Assembly (NCBI RefSeq): GCF_900143265.1 | Contig: NZ_FRDJ01000008.1 | Span: 1-64,000 of the forward strand | DNA from: Fervidobacterium gondwanense DSM 13020 | GTDB taxonomy: Bacteria; Thermotogota; Thermotogae; Thermotogales; Fervidobacteriaceae | Direction of reading: 5' to 3' | Length of the DNA: 64,000 nt | Notes under the pieces: generated by a model | Databases searched by the model: none | Told to the model about the DNA's origin: nothing | What the model saw: the letters and a program-made list of their open reading frames with translations, nothing else | Translations under genes and position numbers: made by a program | Part shown: one piece after another, positions 33,435 to 43,187 of the stretch | Layout of the letters: every line of letters begins with the position of its first letter | Position numbering within the stretch: the first letter of the stretch is position 1

Positions 33435-35990
33435 CTAAAAATTTATCATCGATTTTACATCAGTTGTCAGAATATTCTTACCGTCAGTTGTTATTATCAA
33501 TCCAAGAGATTTTGAAAGCGCAATCGATAACACGGACTGCCTGAAATCGGAATAGGTACCTATGCTATTATAATTCTCATCCCATACTTTGAGAAGATTA
33601 TCAGAGCCTGCGGTAATTATTTTTCCATCGTAAAGGATAACCTTGAATATAGTTGAATTGTGCCCTTTAAAGCTTTTTATGTCTTTCAGTTCCTCGTTCA
33701 AAACAAACACCCTACCGTCCCAGCCAGCAGTATAGATTCTTACTTTTCCGTTTCCATCAGCCACACCTTCGATAGTCCAAAGTGTCTGCGGTGACAATTT
33801 CAGGCTGGAGATTCCCTTATTGCTAACTGACACAACGTACCCTTCCAGAGTGGAGATGTATGCTGTTGAGCTTGAATAGGACCAAATATCAGTTGCAGAG
33901 AATTTTATGTCGTAAATTGCTTTCAGAGAATAATCCTTCAAATTCCAAAATAAGACCTTCCCATCCCAGCCACCGCTTATGAGCGTATCTCCCACAACGA
34001 ACAAACTCCAGACGTATCCAGTATGCCCAACCAACGTTCTTTTCAGCTTTCCTGTCTTCAAATCCCAAAACTTTATAGTTCTATCGTTGGAAGCGGATAT
34101 AACTGTATCTTTGTATCTCACAACTTTCTTTACCGAATCTGCGTGGTCATCAAGTACCATAGATAATTCTAACTTCCCGCCGACGTACTTCCATACGCTC
34201 ACTTTTCCATCTTCATGTCCACATACGATTATGTCATCAGCATATATAGTAGATATCTTCCCAATATCGCCTGAAAATTTCCTGCTGGGCATAACGTTAG
34301 TGAGCTCTACAACCACACCGTTTGACAGAACCGCATACAGAACATTGCTTGCCTTTTCATCTTTTACGACATCGAGAACAGGTGCTTCGAAACTCAGAGA
34401 TTTATCTTTAATCTTGATACCGTTCCCTACCAAAATAAGATCTTTTCCGGATAAATATACACTGTAGAGTGGAGAAATTTCGGAATTCTTGAGCTGCCAG
34501 CTCTTGCCGTCAAAGATAGCGTATTTGCCATCGAAGAAGAAAGCATAAAGACTGCTATTCACCATCAAGATAGAAACAGCACAACTTGGATAGTTGTAAA
34601 TTCTCGAAGCCTTTCCGTTTTTTGTATCAAAAGTGTATACATTTCCCGCGTTTGTGCCTATGTATATCACATTGCCACTGTATGATAGAGCCGTTATCCA
34701 CTCGCCCTCGAGTTTTAAGACAGGTTTAATGCTCCACCTGTCTGTTTTCTCGAGCAAATAGACTTTTCCGAGTGAGCCTACGTAAAAGAGATTATCTTTG
34801 AGCTTTAGGTAACTGATTAAAGCGTCTTCAGTTACGATAGACGCAGTCAATTTTCCGCCTTTCAATAAAAAGAGCTTTCCAGAGCCTGAGCCGACTACGA
34901 TTTCATCCTTTGCCTCAGCAACGAATCGTGCAGATGTGCCTATATTGTATGACCATTTAAGCAAACCCGTTTGAATGGAATAATTCTCAACATTTCCATT
35001 TTCCCTTGCAACGATAAGTTCATTATTCTTGTAGGATTTTATTATCTTGGCTGAAGAGAAGAAATGCCTTGGCGACTTAGCTTTATAATCACCCGTAATT
35101 GAATATGAATATATCTCCCCCTGCCTGTTGCCTGCAAAAATCGTTGCTCCAACAACCTTCAGAGTACTTACCTCCGATGGCGAAACATTAATCTTACGCA
35201 TCTTCTTAAAAGATCCAGCTTTCTTCTCAAATAAAAAAACACTGCCCAACTGTGAAACATAAAGATAGTTACCTTGACTATCGATTGCCTCGACAGGTGA
35301 ATCCAAAGAAAGTACCTTTCTGTATTTAACATCCCTGCCAACTATCTGAAACTCATAAACAGTACCATTTGCTGTTCCCACGATGAGAGAACTCTCCATA
35401 ATACTCATCGCATTAACCATAGAACCCAACTCGAACATTTTCACCAAAGAAAAATCAGCTATGTTGGAAAAAACAACACGCCCATTCTCATCTCCGCTGA
35501 CTAAGAAATCACCAAAGACAACGATCTTGCGTACCCACGCATCGTGGTACTTCAAACGTTTAAAAAGCTTGAAATCTTTCCATACCAAGATACTGTTGTC
35601 CGAACCGCCTGAAAACAGATAGTTCTTGTAGAAAGATAGCGTAAAAACAGAAGCTGTATGCCCCTTTAACGTATAGAGGAATTTTAGGTTCGATTTATCG
35701 TACACCCTAATCTCATTATCTGGCTTATACCCTCCAACAGCTATATATTTATCACTCAGCGCAACGCACCTTGCCCAGCTACTGTGAGTTGTAACTGTGT
35801 TTAGGAGCACGAGCTCCTTACTCCACACTTTTAACGTTTCATCTGCGCTTACTGAATAAATCAAATTACCGTCTGTTTGGAGCTCCCAAACGGCATCTTT
35901 GTGACCAAAGAGGACGAAATCGAGGGGGAATGAAAGTGTTGTCAGCAAAATAACGAAGACGAAAATAGCAGGAAATGGACTTCTCTTCAT
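33435..35990 (-). CDS. Exported WD40-type double beta-propeller protein
   Basis: 851 residues from ATG at 35990; 13 more residues upstream are in frame but would put charges before the signal. A signal peptide (hydrophobic about 8-27) is followed by many WD40-like blades, such as G-H-K-D-A-V-W-E-L, T-L-K-V-W-S, and near the C-terminus H-A-D-S-V-K-K-V-V with R-T-I-K-F-W-D-L-K-T-G. The two clear WD40 sets lie at the ends, with more PQQ-like blades between, about 14 in all. It is likely periplasmic or toga-facing and binds partners. No enzyme motif is seen. It is separated from the Nudix gene by 31 bp. Confidence 0.8.
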   Translation of the reverse strand: MKRSPFPAIFVFVILLTTLSFPLDFVLFGHKDAVWELQTDGNLIYSVSADETLKVWSKELVLLNTVTTHSSWARCVALSDKYIAVGGYKPDNEIRVYDKSNLKFLYTLKGHTASVFTLSFYKNYLFSGGSDNSILVWKDFKLFKRLKYHDAWVRKIVVFGDFLVSGDENGRVVFSNIADFSLVKMFELGSMVNAMSIMESSLIVGTANGTVYEFQIVGRDVKYRKVLSLDSPVEAIDSQGNYLYVSQLGSVFLFEKKAGSFKKMRKINVSPSEVSTLKVVGATIFAGNRQGEIYSYSITGDYKAKSPRHFFSSAKIIKSYKNNELIVARENGNVENYSIQTGLLKWSYNIGTSARFVAEAKDEIVVGSGSGKLFLLKGGKLTASIVTEDALISYLKLKDNLFYVGSLGKVYLLEKTDRWSIKPVLKLEGEWITALSYSGNVIYIGTNAGNVYTFDTKNGKASRIYNYPSCAVSILMVNSSLYAFFFDGKYAIFDGKSWQLKNSEISPLYSVYLSGKDLILVGNGIKIKDKSLSFEAPVLDVVKDEKASNVLYAVLSNGVVVELTNVMPSRKFSGDIGKISTIYADDIIVCGHEDGKVSVWKYVGGKLELSMVLDDHADSVKKVVRYKDTVISASNDRTIKFWDLKTGKLKRTLVGHTGYVWSLFVVGDTLISGGWDGKVLFWNLKDYSLKAIYDIKFSATDIWSYSSSTAYISTLEGYVVSVSNKGISSLKLSPQTLWTIEGVADGNGKVRIYTAGWDGRVFVLNEELKDIKSFKGHNSTIFKVILYDGKIITAGSDNLLKVWDENYNSIGTYSDFRQSVLSIALSKSLGLIITTDGKNILTTDVKSMINF

Positions 35991-36042
35991 CTCGTACAAC
36001 CTCACAATGACAATCATAGGGATATTCACCTTGTTCAGAGTT

Positions 36043-36048
36043 ATTATA
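36043..36048 (-). promoter_or_regulatory. Possible -10 of the beta-propeller gene
   Basis: Minus strand TATAAT, 53 bp upstream of the ATG at 35990. The -35 region (GTTAGA, 16 bp away) is poor. Confidence 0.4.
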
Positions 36049-36114
36049 CACCTATTGTTAAGAATCTAACTTTATCTCTAAGCAATATAAAGATTTCAAT
36101 AAAATTAATTGTGA

Positions 36115-36144
36115 TTGACTTTAACAAGTCAAAAGTGATAAAAT
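36115..36144 (+). promoter_or_regulatory. Promoter of the coiled-coil/helicase cassette
   Basis: TTGACT (36115-36120), 18-bp spacer, TAAAAT (36139-36144), about 66 bp before the first ATG. The cassette therefore has its own promoter as well as its own terminator. Confidence 0.65.
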
Positions 36145-36209
36145 TCATATAGATATAAACTGAAACAGGCAAAGTGAAACAGTATTGTATCTGAAAGGGG
36201 ATTGATATT

Positions 36210-36929
36210 ATGTCTCTTGATTCGCTAGTTGGTTATATGATGTTTTCTGTAATTATCTCTGTTGTTACTCTAGTACTTGCAATTGCCTATGGCGTCGTGA
36301 TTTATTTTGCCATAAGGAAAACAAGAGAAATGTTGTTAGAAATTCATTCATCATCAAAGCAATTATTCGAAATTGTTCAGCGCATTGAACAAAGGAGTGA
36401 AGTACTAAATACTGTGGACTTAAGGTTACAAGCCATAGAGATGCGACTGAAGGAGCTCAAGGAAGCTGTTTCTAACCAATTCTATGAAACAAAAACAAAC
36501 TTATCAGAAATAGGTAGCTCCTTAGATGATACCATGAATCACATAGGGGAGATTGATTCTAAACTTATTAGACTAAACCAAATTTTCGAACAAAATAAGG
36601 AAACTATAGAAAGACAGCTGAAAGAAATCGGAGAAAACGTTTCTAAACGATTTGATGAAACAAAACTGAATATATCCAAAATAATTAATTCCTTGGATGA
36701 AACTAAGAGTCGAATAGAAGAAGTAGATTCTAAATTATTAAGGCAAAACCAAATTCTTGAACAATACCAAGAAACTCTAAAAGAGTTACTTGAATTAAAT
36801 ACTAGAACGAGCGATTTGATTTCACAAACGGAAATGCTAAAGATAGAAATTCAAAGACTCAGGGACGTTCTAAACGAACCATTAGATCTCTCAGAGTGGG
36901 TTGATGGAAATGGAACAAGCAAAGAATGA
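36210..36929 (+). CDS. Membrane-anchored coiled-coil protein with an internal 57-residue repeat
   Basis: 239 residues. One long hydrophobic helix (about 10-35) then coiled coil to the end. Residues 91-133 and 148-190 are a tandem repeat of period 57: both read E-T-K-x-N-x-S-x-I, then S-L-D-[DE]-T and [DE]-S-K-L-x-R-x-N-Q-I. The DNA repeats with the same period of 171 bp. Start ATG after GAAAGGGG. Its last 26 bp overlap the start of the helicase gene, so it is likely a translationally coupled membrane partner. No family recognised. Confidence 0.75.
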   Translation: MSLDSLVGYMMFSVIISVVTLVLAIAYGVVIYFAIRKTREMLLEIHSSSKQLFEIVQRIEQRSEVLNTVDLRLQAIEMRLKELKEAVSNQFYETKTNLSEIGSSLDDTMNHIGEIDSKLIRLNQIFEQNKETIERQLKEIGENVSKRFDETKLNISKIINSLDETKSRIEEVDSKLLRQNQILEQYQETLKELLELNTRTSDLISQTEMLKIEIQRLRDVLNEPLDLSEWVDGNGTSKE

Positions 36930-39900
36930 GACTATAATAAATTACATAGCCTATTTACGTGACATAAGCAGGAAGATCGGAACCAAAACAGATTTTGCTA
37001 AGATTTTTACGAACGCCCTTAAGAGAAGGGGAATGGGCAGCTACGTGATTCCGATATCTAACAGTCAGGAGTTTAAAGTGGTATCAGAAGATACTGTTGA
37101 TATCAGGCGGAATAGTAGACTTTATGAAGCACTCCTCAAAATCTATCCGACGTTGGAAAAATATTCAGATAAGAAGTTGTTTCTCGGTGTAGGAGGTGTA
37201 TTTGGTCAAAGGAAATATGCTGGTCCATTTTTAGTTGCTGAGTGCGAAATTGAAGCTTATAAAGGAAGTGGTTTTTCTTTATACATAGACGTTTCATCGT
37301 CAGTACTCAACTATGACCTAATTTCAAAGTTACTTGACAAAAAACGAGTTGTTGCGGATGATGAGGAAGAGTATGTTGACCCCGAGTTAGAGAAAGAAAT
37401 TGAAGCTATAAGTGACATAGAGGATAAATTATCAGTCATAAGCGGAATTTCCGAGCTCTTAGAATTTGGTCAAAAAGCTTTCAAACTATTACAAGACAGT
37501 CTGAATGATTTCAAAGACATATTTGATGTTTCCAAAACGTGTTTAATCAATTTACCTGAAAATGATACCTTACATTCAAAAGATTTTGAAGATCATGAAT
37601 GGATTGATAGATTGGATTTTCTTTACAAATCAAGCAAAATTCTCTTCTTAAACGAAGGATATTTATTCATGGCTCAGGTTCCCAATGAAATATCTACCTA
37701 TCAATCTTTAAGCCGATTGATCGATGAAGTTAGAAAAAATGAGAGCTTTGAGAATAGAGTGCTTGAGAAATTGCTGAACGGTTCCTTTTTCAGCGATATT
37801 CAACGTACCGAGTATGAACCAGAGGAATTTGAAAATATATCAACAGTTATAGAAAAACTTATGCCAATTCCCTTGTCACCGGCACAAGTGAGAGCCTTGC
37901 AAAATGCTTTCAGCCACGATATGAGCTACATTCAAGGTCCTCCAGGTACCGGAAAGTCTCACACGATTTCTGCAATGGTTTTAGCGGCAATATTAACAGG
38001 AAGAAAAGTTTTTGTTGTATCACAAAAACCACCGGCAGTAAAAGTTGTAAAAGAAAAAGTAGAAGGTGTTTTGAAGGATAATGACTCTAACTTAAAGATT
38101 TTACCGCTCATATACTTTGACAAACAAACAAAAGCTGATCTTAAAGATTCATTGAAATCTCTACTGAATGAATATTCTAATCCGTATTACTTGGAATCGA
38201 GAATTAAGACTATAAGAACCAAGAAGCAAGAAATAGAAAATCAACTTCAGTCAAAGATTACTGATCTTAATAGGATTCAGAATGAGTATGAAGAAAGTTT
38301 AAGAAAACAGAAGCACTTTATCAATTTAAGCAATGAGCTTCAAAAGATGAAAGACAAGTTCAGATATGCTTATAACTATGATTTGTCAAAGGAGGTGTTA
38401 GCAAACGTATCTGATGACAACTTGAAGAAAATATCAAAGCTATCTGTGCTAGCGAGAAAGCTTGACAACATTTCAGAAAATAGGGTCACAATACTTTACA
38501 AAATAAACCTTGGAAAGGTTGTCATGAAAATATCACCTGTTAAACTTAGTGGAAGAGTAATATTAAACATTCTCAAAAGAAGGATTTTCCACCAATTTCT
38601 TCAAGACATTATCAACGTTGGTTCTCTGAATCTAAGTATTCGTCGCACAACAATTAAGGACCCGGCCTTTTTACAAGAGGAAATATCAAGGATAAAGAAA
38701 GAGCTTTGGGACTTGAAAAGGCACTATATAGTGCTGGAGAATCAAGTTAGAATCTTGGAAGGTATTCGTACATCTCGTGAGCAGATAGAGTATTTTTCAA
38801 AGCTTTTATCGTACAAGAAACCAACACTAATTAAAGAATACCAGTCATATATCGACTGGGAAAAGATATTGGAAGTATTTCCTGTGTGGATTTCTGAAAT
38901 CAGGAATCTCACAGAGATTTTACCGGTGAAAGCAAATATGTTCGATTTAGTTGTAGTCGATGAAGCTTCACAAGTTAACTTAGCTGAAATTATTCCCGCT
39001 TTTTATAGGGGAAAGAAAATATGTATAGTTGGTGATCATAAGCAACTCAACCTAAATGCCACAGGGTTAGATTTTCTTATTAGCAAGAATCTTGACAGAC
39101 TGACGTGGGAAAAGTATCGTCCAAACAACCTGACATATCAGGAAGCTCGTGCAAAACAGCTTACTGTAACAACTTCTTCAATATTAGATTTCATAATGCA
39201 GGACGAGAGAGCTTTAGCACTTCCTCGTACGATGTTGGATGAGCATTTTAGATCCCTACCCGCCTTGGCTAAATTTAACAACGAGAAGTTCTATGAGGGA
39301 AAGCTTAAAATAATGACTGAAACACCTGAAAAGATTTCATTAACGTGTTTCTTCCCAATAAAGGTTAACGGAAGGAGACAAAGCGATAAAACTGTTATTG
39401 AAGAGGCTGAGAAAGTAATAGAGATTATTACTGAACTTATCAAGTATAGAAAATGCAAAGACTTTGAACTCCATCATTTGGTACCAAAGGATTTTACCAT
39501 AGGTGTGGTATCGTTTATTAGAAATCAAGTAGAACTAATCAAAGACCTAATTTATGAAACATTCGACCCTGATACTACAGGAAAACATGATATTATTACA
39601 GGAACTCCTGAAGAGTTGCAAGGTCATGAAAGAGATATAATGATACTTTCATTGGCTTTGGATGAGAGTTCATCGAGGAGTTCAACATTCTATGAGAATA
39701 AAAATCGATTTAACGTTGCAACTAGCAGAGCTAAGTACGTTACCTTTGTTGTTTATTCAAGTGTACCTGATAATTTTGCTTTAACGAGAGCATATTTCAG
39801 CAATTTTGGATTTGAACCCAATGTCTTTGGTAGTACCGAGCAACAGAAATTTACATCACCAATAGTTTGGAAGCTGGACTTAATGGCAATGGAATCGGAA

Positions 39901-40275
39901 TTTGAAAAAATCGTATTCAAATACCTAAATGAGTACATACAAGGGAGAAAAGAAGTATCTGAACTTAAAATATTCAATCAGGTAAAGTCTTGTGGTAAGA
40001 GGCTGGATTTTGTAGTTTATAATCCTCGAAATGGTCATTATGTTGCGGTAGAAGTTGATGGAGTACATCATTTTGTTGAAGATGGTCGAAACTATTCAGA
40101 AAGCCATATCGAAAGGATGGAAATGCTCAGAAGGGCTGGTTGGAAAATAATTAACACGCCGTACTATAAGTGGTACAATCATGGATGGCTTGATGAAAAT
40201 TCTGAAATCTTAAAAAGAGAAATAGAAAGGATCTATAAGGAACTTGATAAATCGCTTGGCATAAGAATAGATTAA
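36904..40275 (+). CDS. Superfamily 1 helicase fused to a Vsr/DUF559-like nuclease
   Basis: 1123 residues from ATG at 36904. Walker A G-P-P-G-T-G-K-S at 345-352, long coiled insert (about 420-650), Walker B V-V-V-D-E-A-S-Q (about 682), and late helicase motifs including G-T-P-E-E-L-Q-G-H-E and R-F-N-V-A-T-S-R-A-K, typical of the UPF1/DNA2-like group. The last 130 residues are a PD-(D/E)xK-type domain of the Vsr/DUF559 kind: D1035 in R-L-D-F-V, E1050-V-D1052-G-V-H-H, then R-R-A-G-W-K-I-I. Such fusions occur in defence islands and DNA repair. The role is inferred. Confidence 0.85.
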   Translation: MEMEQAKNETIINYIAYLRDISRKIGTKTDFAKIFTNALKRRGMGSYVIPISNSQEFKVVSEDTVDIRRNSRLYEALLKIYPTLEKYSDKKLFLGVGGVFGQRKYAGPFLVAECEIEAYKGSGFSLYIDVSSSVLNYDLISKLLDKKRVVADDEEEYVDPELEKEIEAISDIEDKLSVISGISELLEFGQKAFKLLQDSLNDFKDIFDVSKTCLINLPENDTLHSKDFEDHEWIDRLDFLYKSSKILFLNEGYLFMAQVPNEISTYQSLSRLIDEVRKNESFENRVLEKLLNGSFFSDIQRTEYEPEEFENISTVIEKLMPIPLSPAQVRALQNAFSHDMSYIQGPPGTGKSHTISAMVLAAILTGRKVFVVSQKPPAVKVVKEKVEGVLKDNDSNLKILPLIYFDKQTKADLKDSLKSLLNEYSNPYYLESRIKTIRTKKQEIENQLQSKITDLNRIQNEYEESLRKQKHFINLSNELQKMKDKFRYAYNYDLSKEVLANVSDDNLKKISKLSVLARKLDNISENRVTILYKINLGKVVMKISPVKLSGRVILNILKRRIFHQFLQDIINVGSLNLSIRRTTIKDPAFLQEEISRIKKELWDLKRHYIVLENQVRILEGIRTSREQIEYFSKLLSYKKPTLIKEYQSYIDWEKILEVFPVWISEIRNLTEILPVKANMFDLVVVDEASQVNLAEIIPAFYRGKKICIVGDHKQLNLNATGLDFLISKNLDRLTWEKYRPNNLTYQEARAKQLTVTTSSILDFIMQDERALALPRTMLDEHFRSLPALAKFNNEKFYEGKLKIMTETPEKISLTCFFPIKVNGRRQSDKTVIEEAEKVIEIITELIKYRKCKDFELHHLVPKDFTIGVVSFIRNQVELIKDLIYETFDPDTTGKHDIITGTPEELQGHERDIMILSLALDESSSRSSTFYENKNRFNVATSRAKYVTFVVYSSVPDNFALTRAYFSNFGFEPNVFGSTEQQKFTSPIVWKLDLMAMESEFEKIVFKYLNEYIQGRKEVSELKIFNQVKSCGKRLDFVVYNPRNGHYVAVEVDGVHHFVEDGRNYSESHIERMEMLRRAGWKIINTPYYKWYNHGWLDENSEILKREIERIYKELDKSLGIRID

Positions 40276-40306
40276 ATTATCGAATTTGGAGCTGCAAATA
40301 ATTCTA

Positions 40307-40336
40307 AGCCCTGGATTGTCCAGGGCTATTTGTTTA
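40307..40336 (+). terminator. Terminator of the coiled-coil/helicase cassette
   Basis: 9-bp perfect stem AGCCCTGGA/TCCAGGGCT at 40307-40327 with a TTG loop, followed by ATTTGTTT; 31 bp after the helicase stop. Confidence 0.8.
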
Positions 40337-40383
40337 ATCTTAACCTGAACGGCGATCCAAATGTTTGCAATAAGCAGAAGAAT

Positions 40384-41692
40384 GTGATTAAATATTATAA
40401 GCTTCAATAACTTCTTTCTTCAAGGAGCTGGTCTTACGAAACGATACTGGGTTAAACTGAATCCTATTGTCTACATCGTATTTGGCGGATTACTGTTTGC
40501 CAATTTTCTTATCTACAACAAATACATATGGCTACTCGATATAGCTGCCGCAGGTTTCGTTTGGCATTACCTTAACCTGCTTAACACTGCAAAGAGAGTC
40601 GCAGTAAACGTAAAAGCCAGGGCAAGGGTTTTTGCAAATGAACCTTTTGAGCTAAGCATTGAGTTAATCTCCAAGAACAGAAGTAGCGTAACCATTGAAG
40701 TGATTCCGCCCGTGATTATAAAAAAAGAGCCAGTCTTCATCACGCTTCAACCAGATAAAAGAGAAGTCGTCACATTCACAACGGCATTCGGCACGAGAGG
40801 AATCAAGAAGTTGGGGGCTTATTCTGTTAGAATCAAGAGTTTCACAGAACTTTTCAGCATTTATATAACAGAGGAAATAAATTCAGACGTGAGGGTACTG
40901 CCAAATCTGGAAGAAGCCGACGCCTCGGTTGAGAGGATATTGGAAATGTTGCCCGTTTTGAAGAGCAAGTACAAACTCGCAGAGGATATTTCGTACATAA
41001 AAAACATACGGGAATACCAAAACGAACCGATGAACCGCATCCACTGGAAACAGAGCGCAAGGATGGACAAACTGATGGTGAAGGAGTACGAATACTCAGG
41101 AACTGCGAAAAATTACATCGTCTTGGATTTGAATTTACCGGGTGGGATATATTCAAAAGAAGCTTGGAGATACATCCATAAAAAATATCAAGAAGAGTCC
41201 ATCAAGGCAGTTGCGGGTTTGGTTAAGCACTTCTCCGAAAGGCACGAAAAGACTAATCTCTTCATCTCGCACTCGAAAGGCATATACGACATCACAGACA
41301 GCGACTACGTCTTCTTCTTTGACTACCTTTCGGAAGTTGAGGGAGCTATCGATAACAATAATTCCACCACGGAACTGCTCGAGCATATCATAGAAGGCGT
41401 TCAGCCGACTGATACGGTGCTGGTAATAAGCATGTTCTTGACGAAAGAGGAAGTGGAGAAACTGATTAGACTGCGTTCAAGATGCGGCAGGGTTCTTGTC
41501 CTACTCATGCCGTATGGATATCGCGAAGCGACAACGAAAAAATTCAAGTCGTACTTTGACGTCCCGGTTGAAATCAGAGAACTCTACAAATTCGCAAGAA
41601 CACTGGAAGAGGAGAACATAATCATCCAGATATGGCACGAGAACACGAGCTTGGTGGAAGGGCTGTTGAAGATATCAGGTTCTGAAATGTGA
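40384..41692 (+). CDS. DUF58 membrane protein with an apparent 5' frameshift
   Basis: The frame ending at 41692 is open from 40388 and codes for about 434 residues: two membrane helices (from N-P-I-V-Y-I-V-F and I-W-L-L-D-I), then the von Willebrand-like DUF58 region with R-I-H-W-K-Q-S-A-R-M-D-K-L. No ATG, GTG or TTG lies in frame before the helices; the first is at 40700, too late. A GTG at 40384 starts V-I-K-Y-Y-K-L and then stops; removing one C at about 40405 joins it to N-N-F-F-L-Q-G in the main frame. So either a one-base insertion or a rare ATT/ATA start. DUF58 proteins accompany MoxR ATPases. Confidence 0.7.
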
Positions 41693-41715
41693 ACAGAAGG
41701 TGAGCTGATGATATT

Positions 41716-43182
41716 ATGACATTAGCTTTATCAAAATTCTTAATTATGTTCTTTTCATTTGCCAGTATTGAAAAGAGCTTAATACTCAATATCCATTTTT
41801 GGATATACTTAGCTCTTGCCATAATATCAATCATATTTATGTACAACAAAAAGAAACTACTCACTTCAATTTTTTCGATTGTAACAATACTATTCAGTAT
41901 CTCTTTCTTGGAAACATATGTACTTGCTTGTATATCAGCACTGTTGCTCGTTTTAGCCTCGCTGAGCAAAAAATACTCGAACAAATGGTTGATAAGCTTT
42001 ATCTACATATTTATCCTCAGCTTAACGCACCATTCACTGTCTCCGATTCTTGCTCTGATCTACATCTTGCTGACATTCCCTGAATTGATGCAACCTAAGA
42101 GAAATGGAGAAAATAAAATATGGATATTTGTATTGTTGATAGCATTAATCTTTATTGCTCCCTTACCTGATTTAAGGTTCAACACGGACGCTTTGAAAGA
42201 AGATAACGGTGTTGTGTATACACCTAAGGATTTAAATGTTACTCCAGAACAAAGCGGAAATACTCAAGCAGTGCAAACAAACAAGAAAAACACCGCTGAG
42301 AACTTGAACAAATCGGAAAGCTTAACTGCAGATGCTTATGCGGAGAGAATTTCGCTAATCAGAAAAATAGATTATTTTATCAACATTGACTTCATTGTCG
42401 GACTCGTAATAGGCTTGATATTCATAGCATACATCTTTACATCTGTCCTGAGAACTTCGGACAGCAAGCAGAAAAAGAAATTGGTAAAATCACTTGTCCT
42501 AAGCTTAGCAGTTTTGATAACCTTCTTTGCAATTTTTCCATTTGTTTTGAACATAGCTGGAAATAGAACAGTAGAGAATATAAACCAGATGAGAACTGCA
42601 ACGAACTCAACATCATCAGGAACATCAGGCTTAAATTCTGTTGCGCAAATCCCAAAAACTTCACAAAATAACACTGCTGAGATTACTAAGAACAGCTTGA
42701 ACGATGAACTCAACAAACTAAGGCTCATACTCATATTCAAATTCATCACAGCGGTGATTGGAGTGGCTTCTCTAATTTGGATTGGGAAATCTTTCGTAGA
42801 GATGTTAATGACAAAAGAAGTAGCACAAGAACAGGCGGAAAGTGCCAACGCTCAGGGTGAGGCTACCGGATACAGAACACCGCACAGTTACGATGAGATA
42901 TTAAAAATGAACGGTGCACAATTCGTGCACCATGCGTACCACTATATACGCCAGACATTTTATCCAACGCTCAATCACTTGACGCCGTATGAGCTGCTTG
43001 AAAAATTCCCTTCAAAAGAATTGAGGAACTTAACCGATGCATATGTCTTGGTTGAGTATGCCTTTAAAGTTAATGTCGAAGATGAAAATATAGAATCTCT
43101 TAAACTCAGCTTTTCACACTTTATAAAAGAAATGGAAGCATTGCTATTTGCAAGAGATGACAACAGAGAACAATTCATTTGA
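41716..43182 (+). CDS. Membrane protein with DUF4129-like C-terminus
   Basis: 488 residues with about six membrane helices in the first 160, and more at about 225 and 255, separated by low-complexity Ser/Thr/Asn-rich loops (about 165-210, 285-325). The C-terminal 110 residues (P-H-S-Y-D-E-I to the end, with a helical L-T-P-Y-E-L-L-E-K) resemble the DUF4129 tail of TgpA-type proteins, but there is no transglutaminase Cys-His-Asp core. It follows DUF58 by 23 bp. MoxR-DUF58-DUF4129 sets are thought to act in envelope or complex assembly. Confidence 0.65.
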   Translation: MTLALSKFLIMFFSFASIEKSLILNIHFWIYLALAIISIIFMYNKKKLLTSIFSIVTILFSISFLETYVLACISALLLVLASLSKKYSNKWLISFIYIFILSLTHHSLSPILALIYILLTFPELMQPKRNGENKIWIFVLLIALIFIAPLPDLRFNTDALKEDNGVVYTPKDLNVTPEQSGNTQAVQTNKKNTAENLNKSESLTADAYAERISLIRKIDYFINIDFIVGLVIGLIFIAYIFTSVLRTSDSKQKKKLVKSLVLSLAVLITFFAIFPFVLNIAGNRTVENINQMRTATNSTSSGTSGLNSVAQIPKTSQNNTAEITKNSLNDELNKLRLILIFKFITAVIGVASLIWIGKSFVEMLMTKEVAQEQAESANAQGEATGYRTPHSYDEILKMNGAQFVHHAYHYIRQTFYPTLNHLTPYELLEKFPSKELRNLTDAYVLVEYAFKVNVEDENIESLKLSFSHFIKEMEALLFARDDNREQFI

Positions 43183-43187
43183 TAAAC

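Noticed and set aside
40700-41692. GTG at 40700 as the start of the DUF58 gene
   Set aside because: The same frame codes for two good membrane helices and family sequence for about 100 codons before it, so this start would remove real protein.
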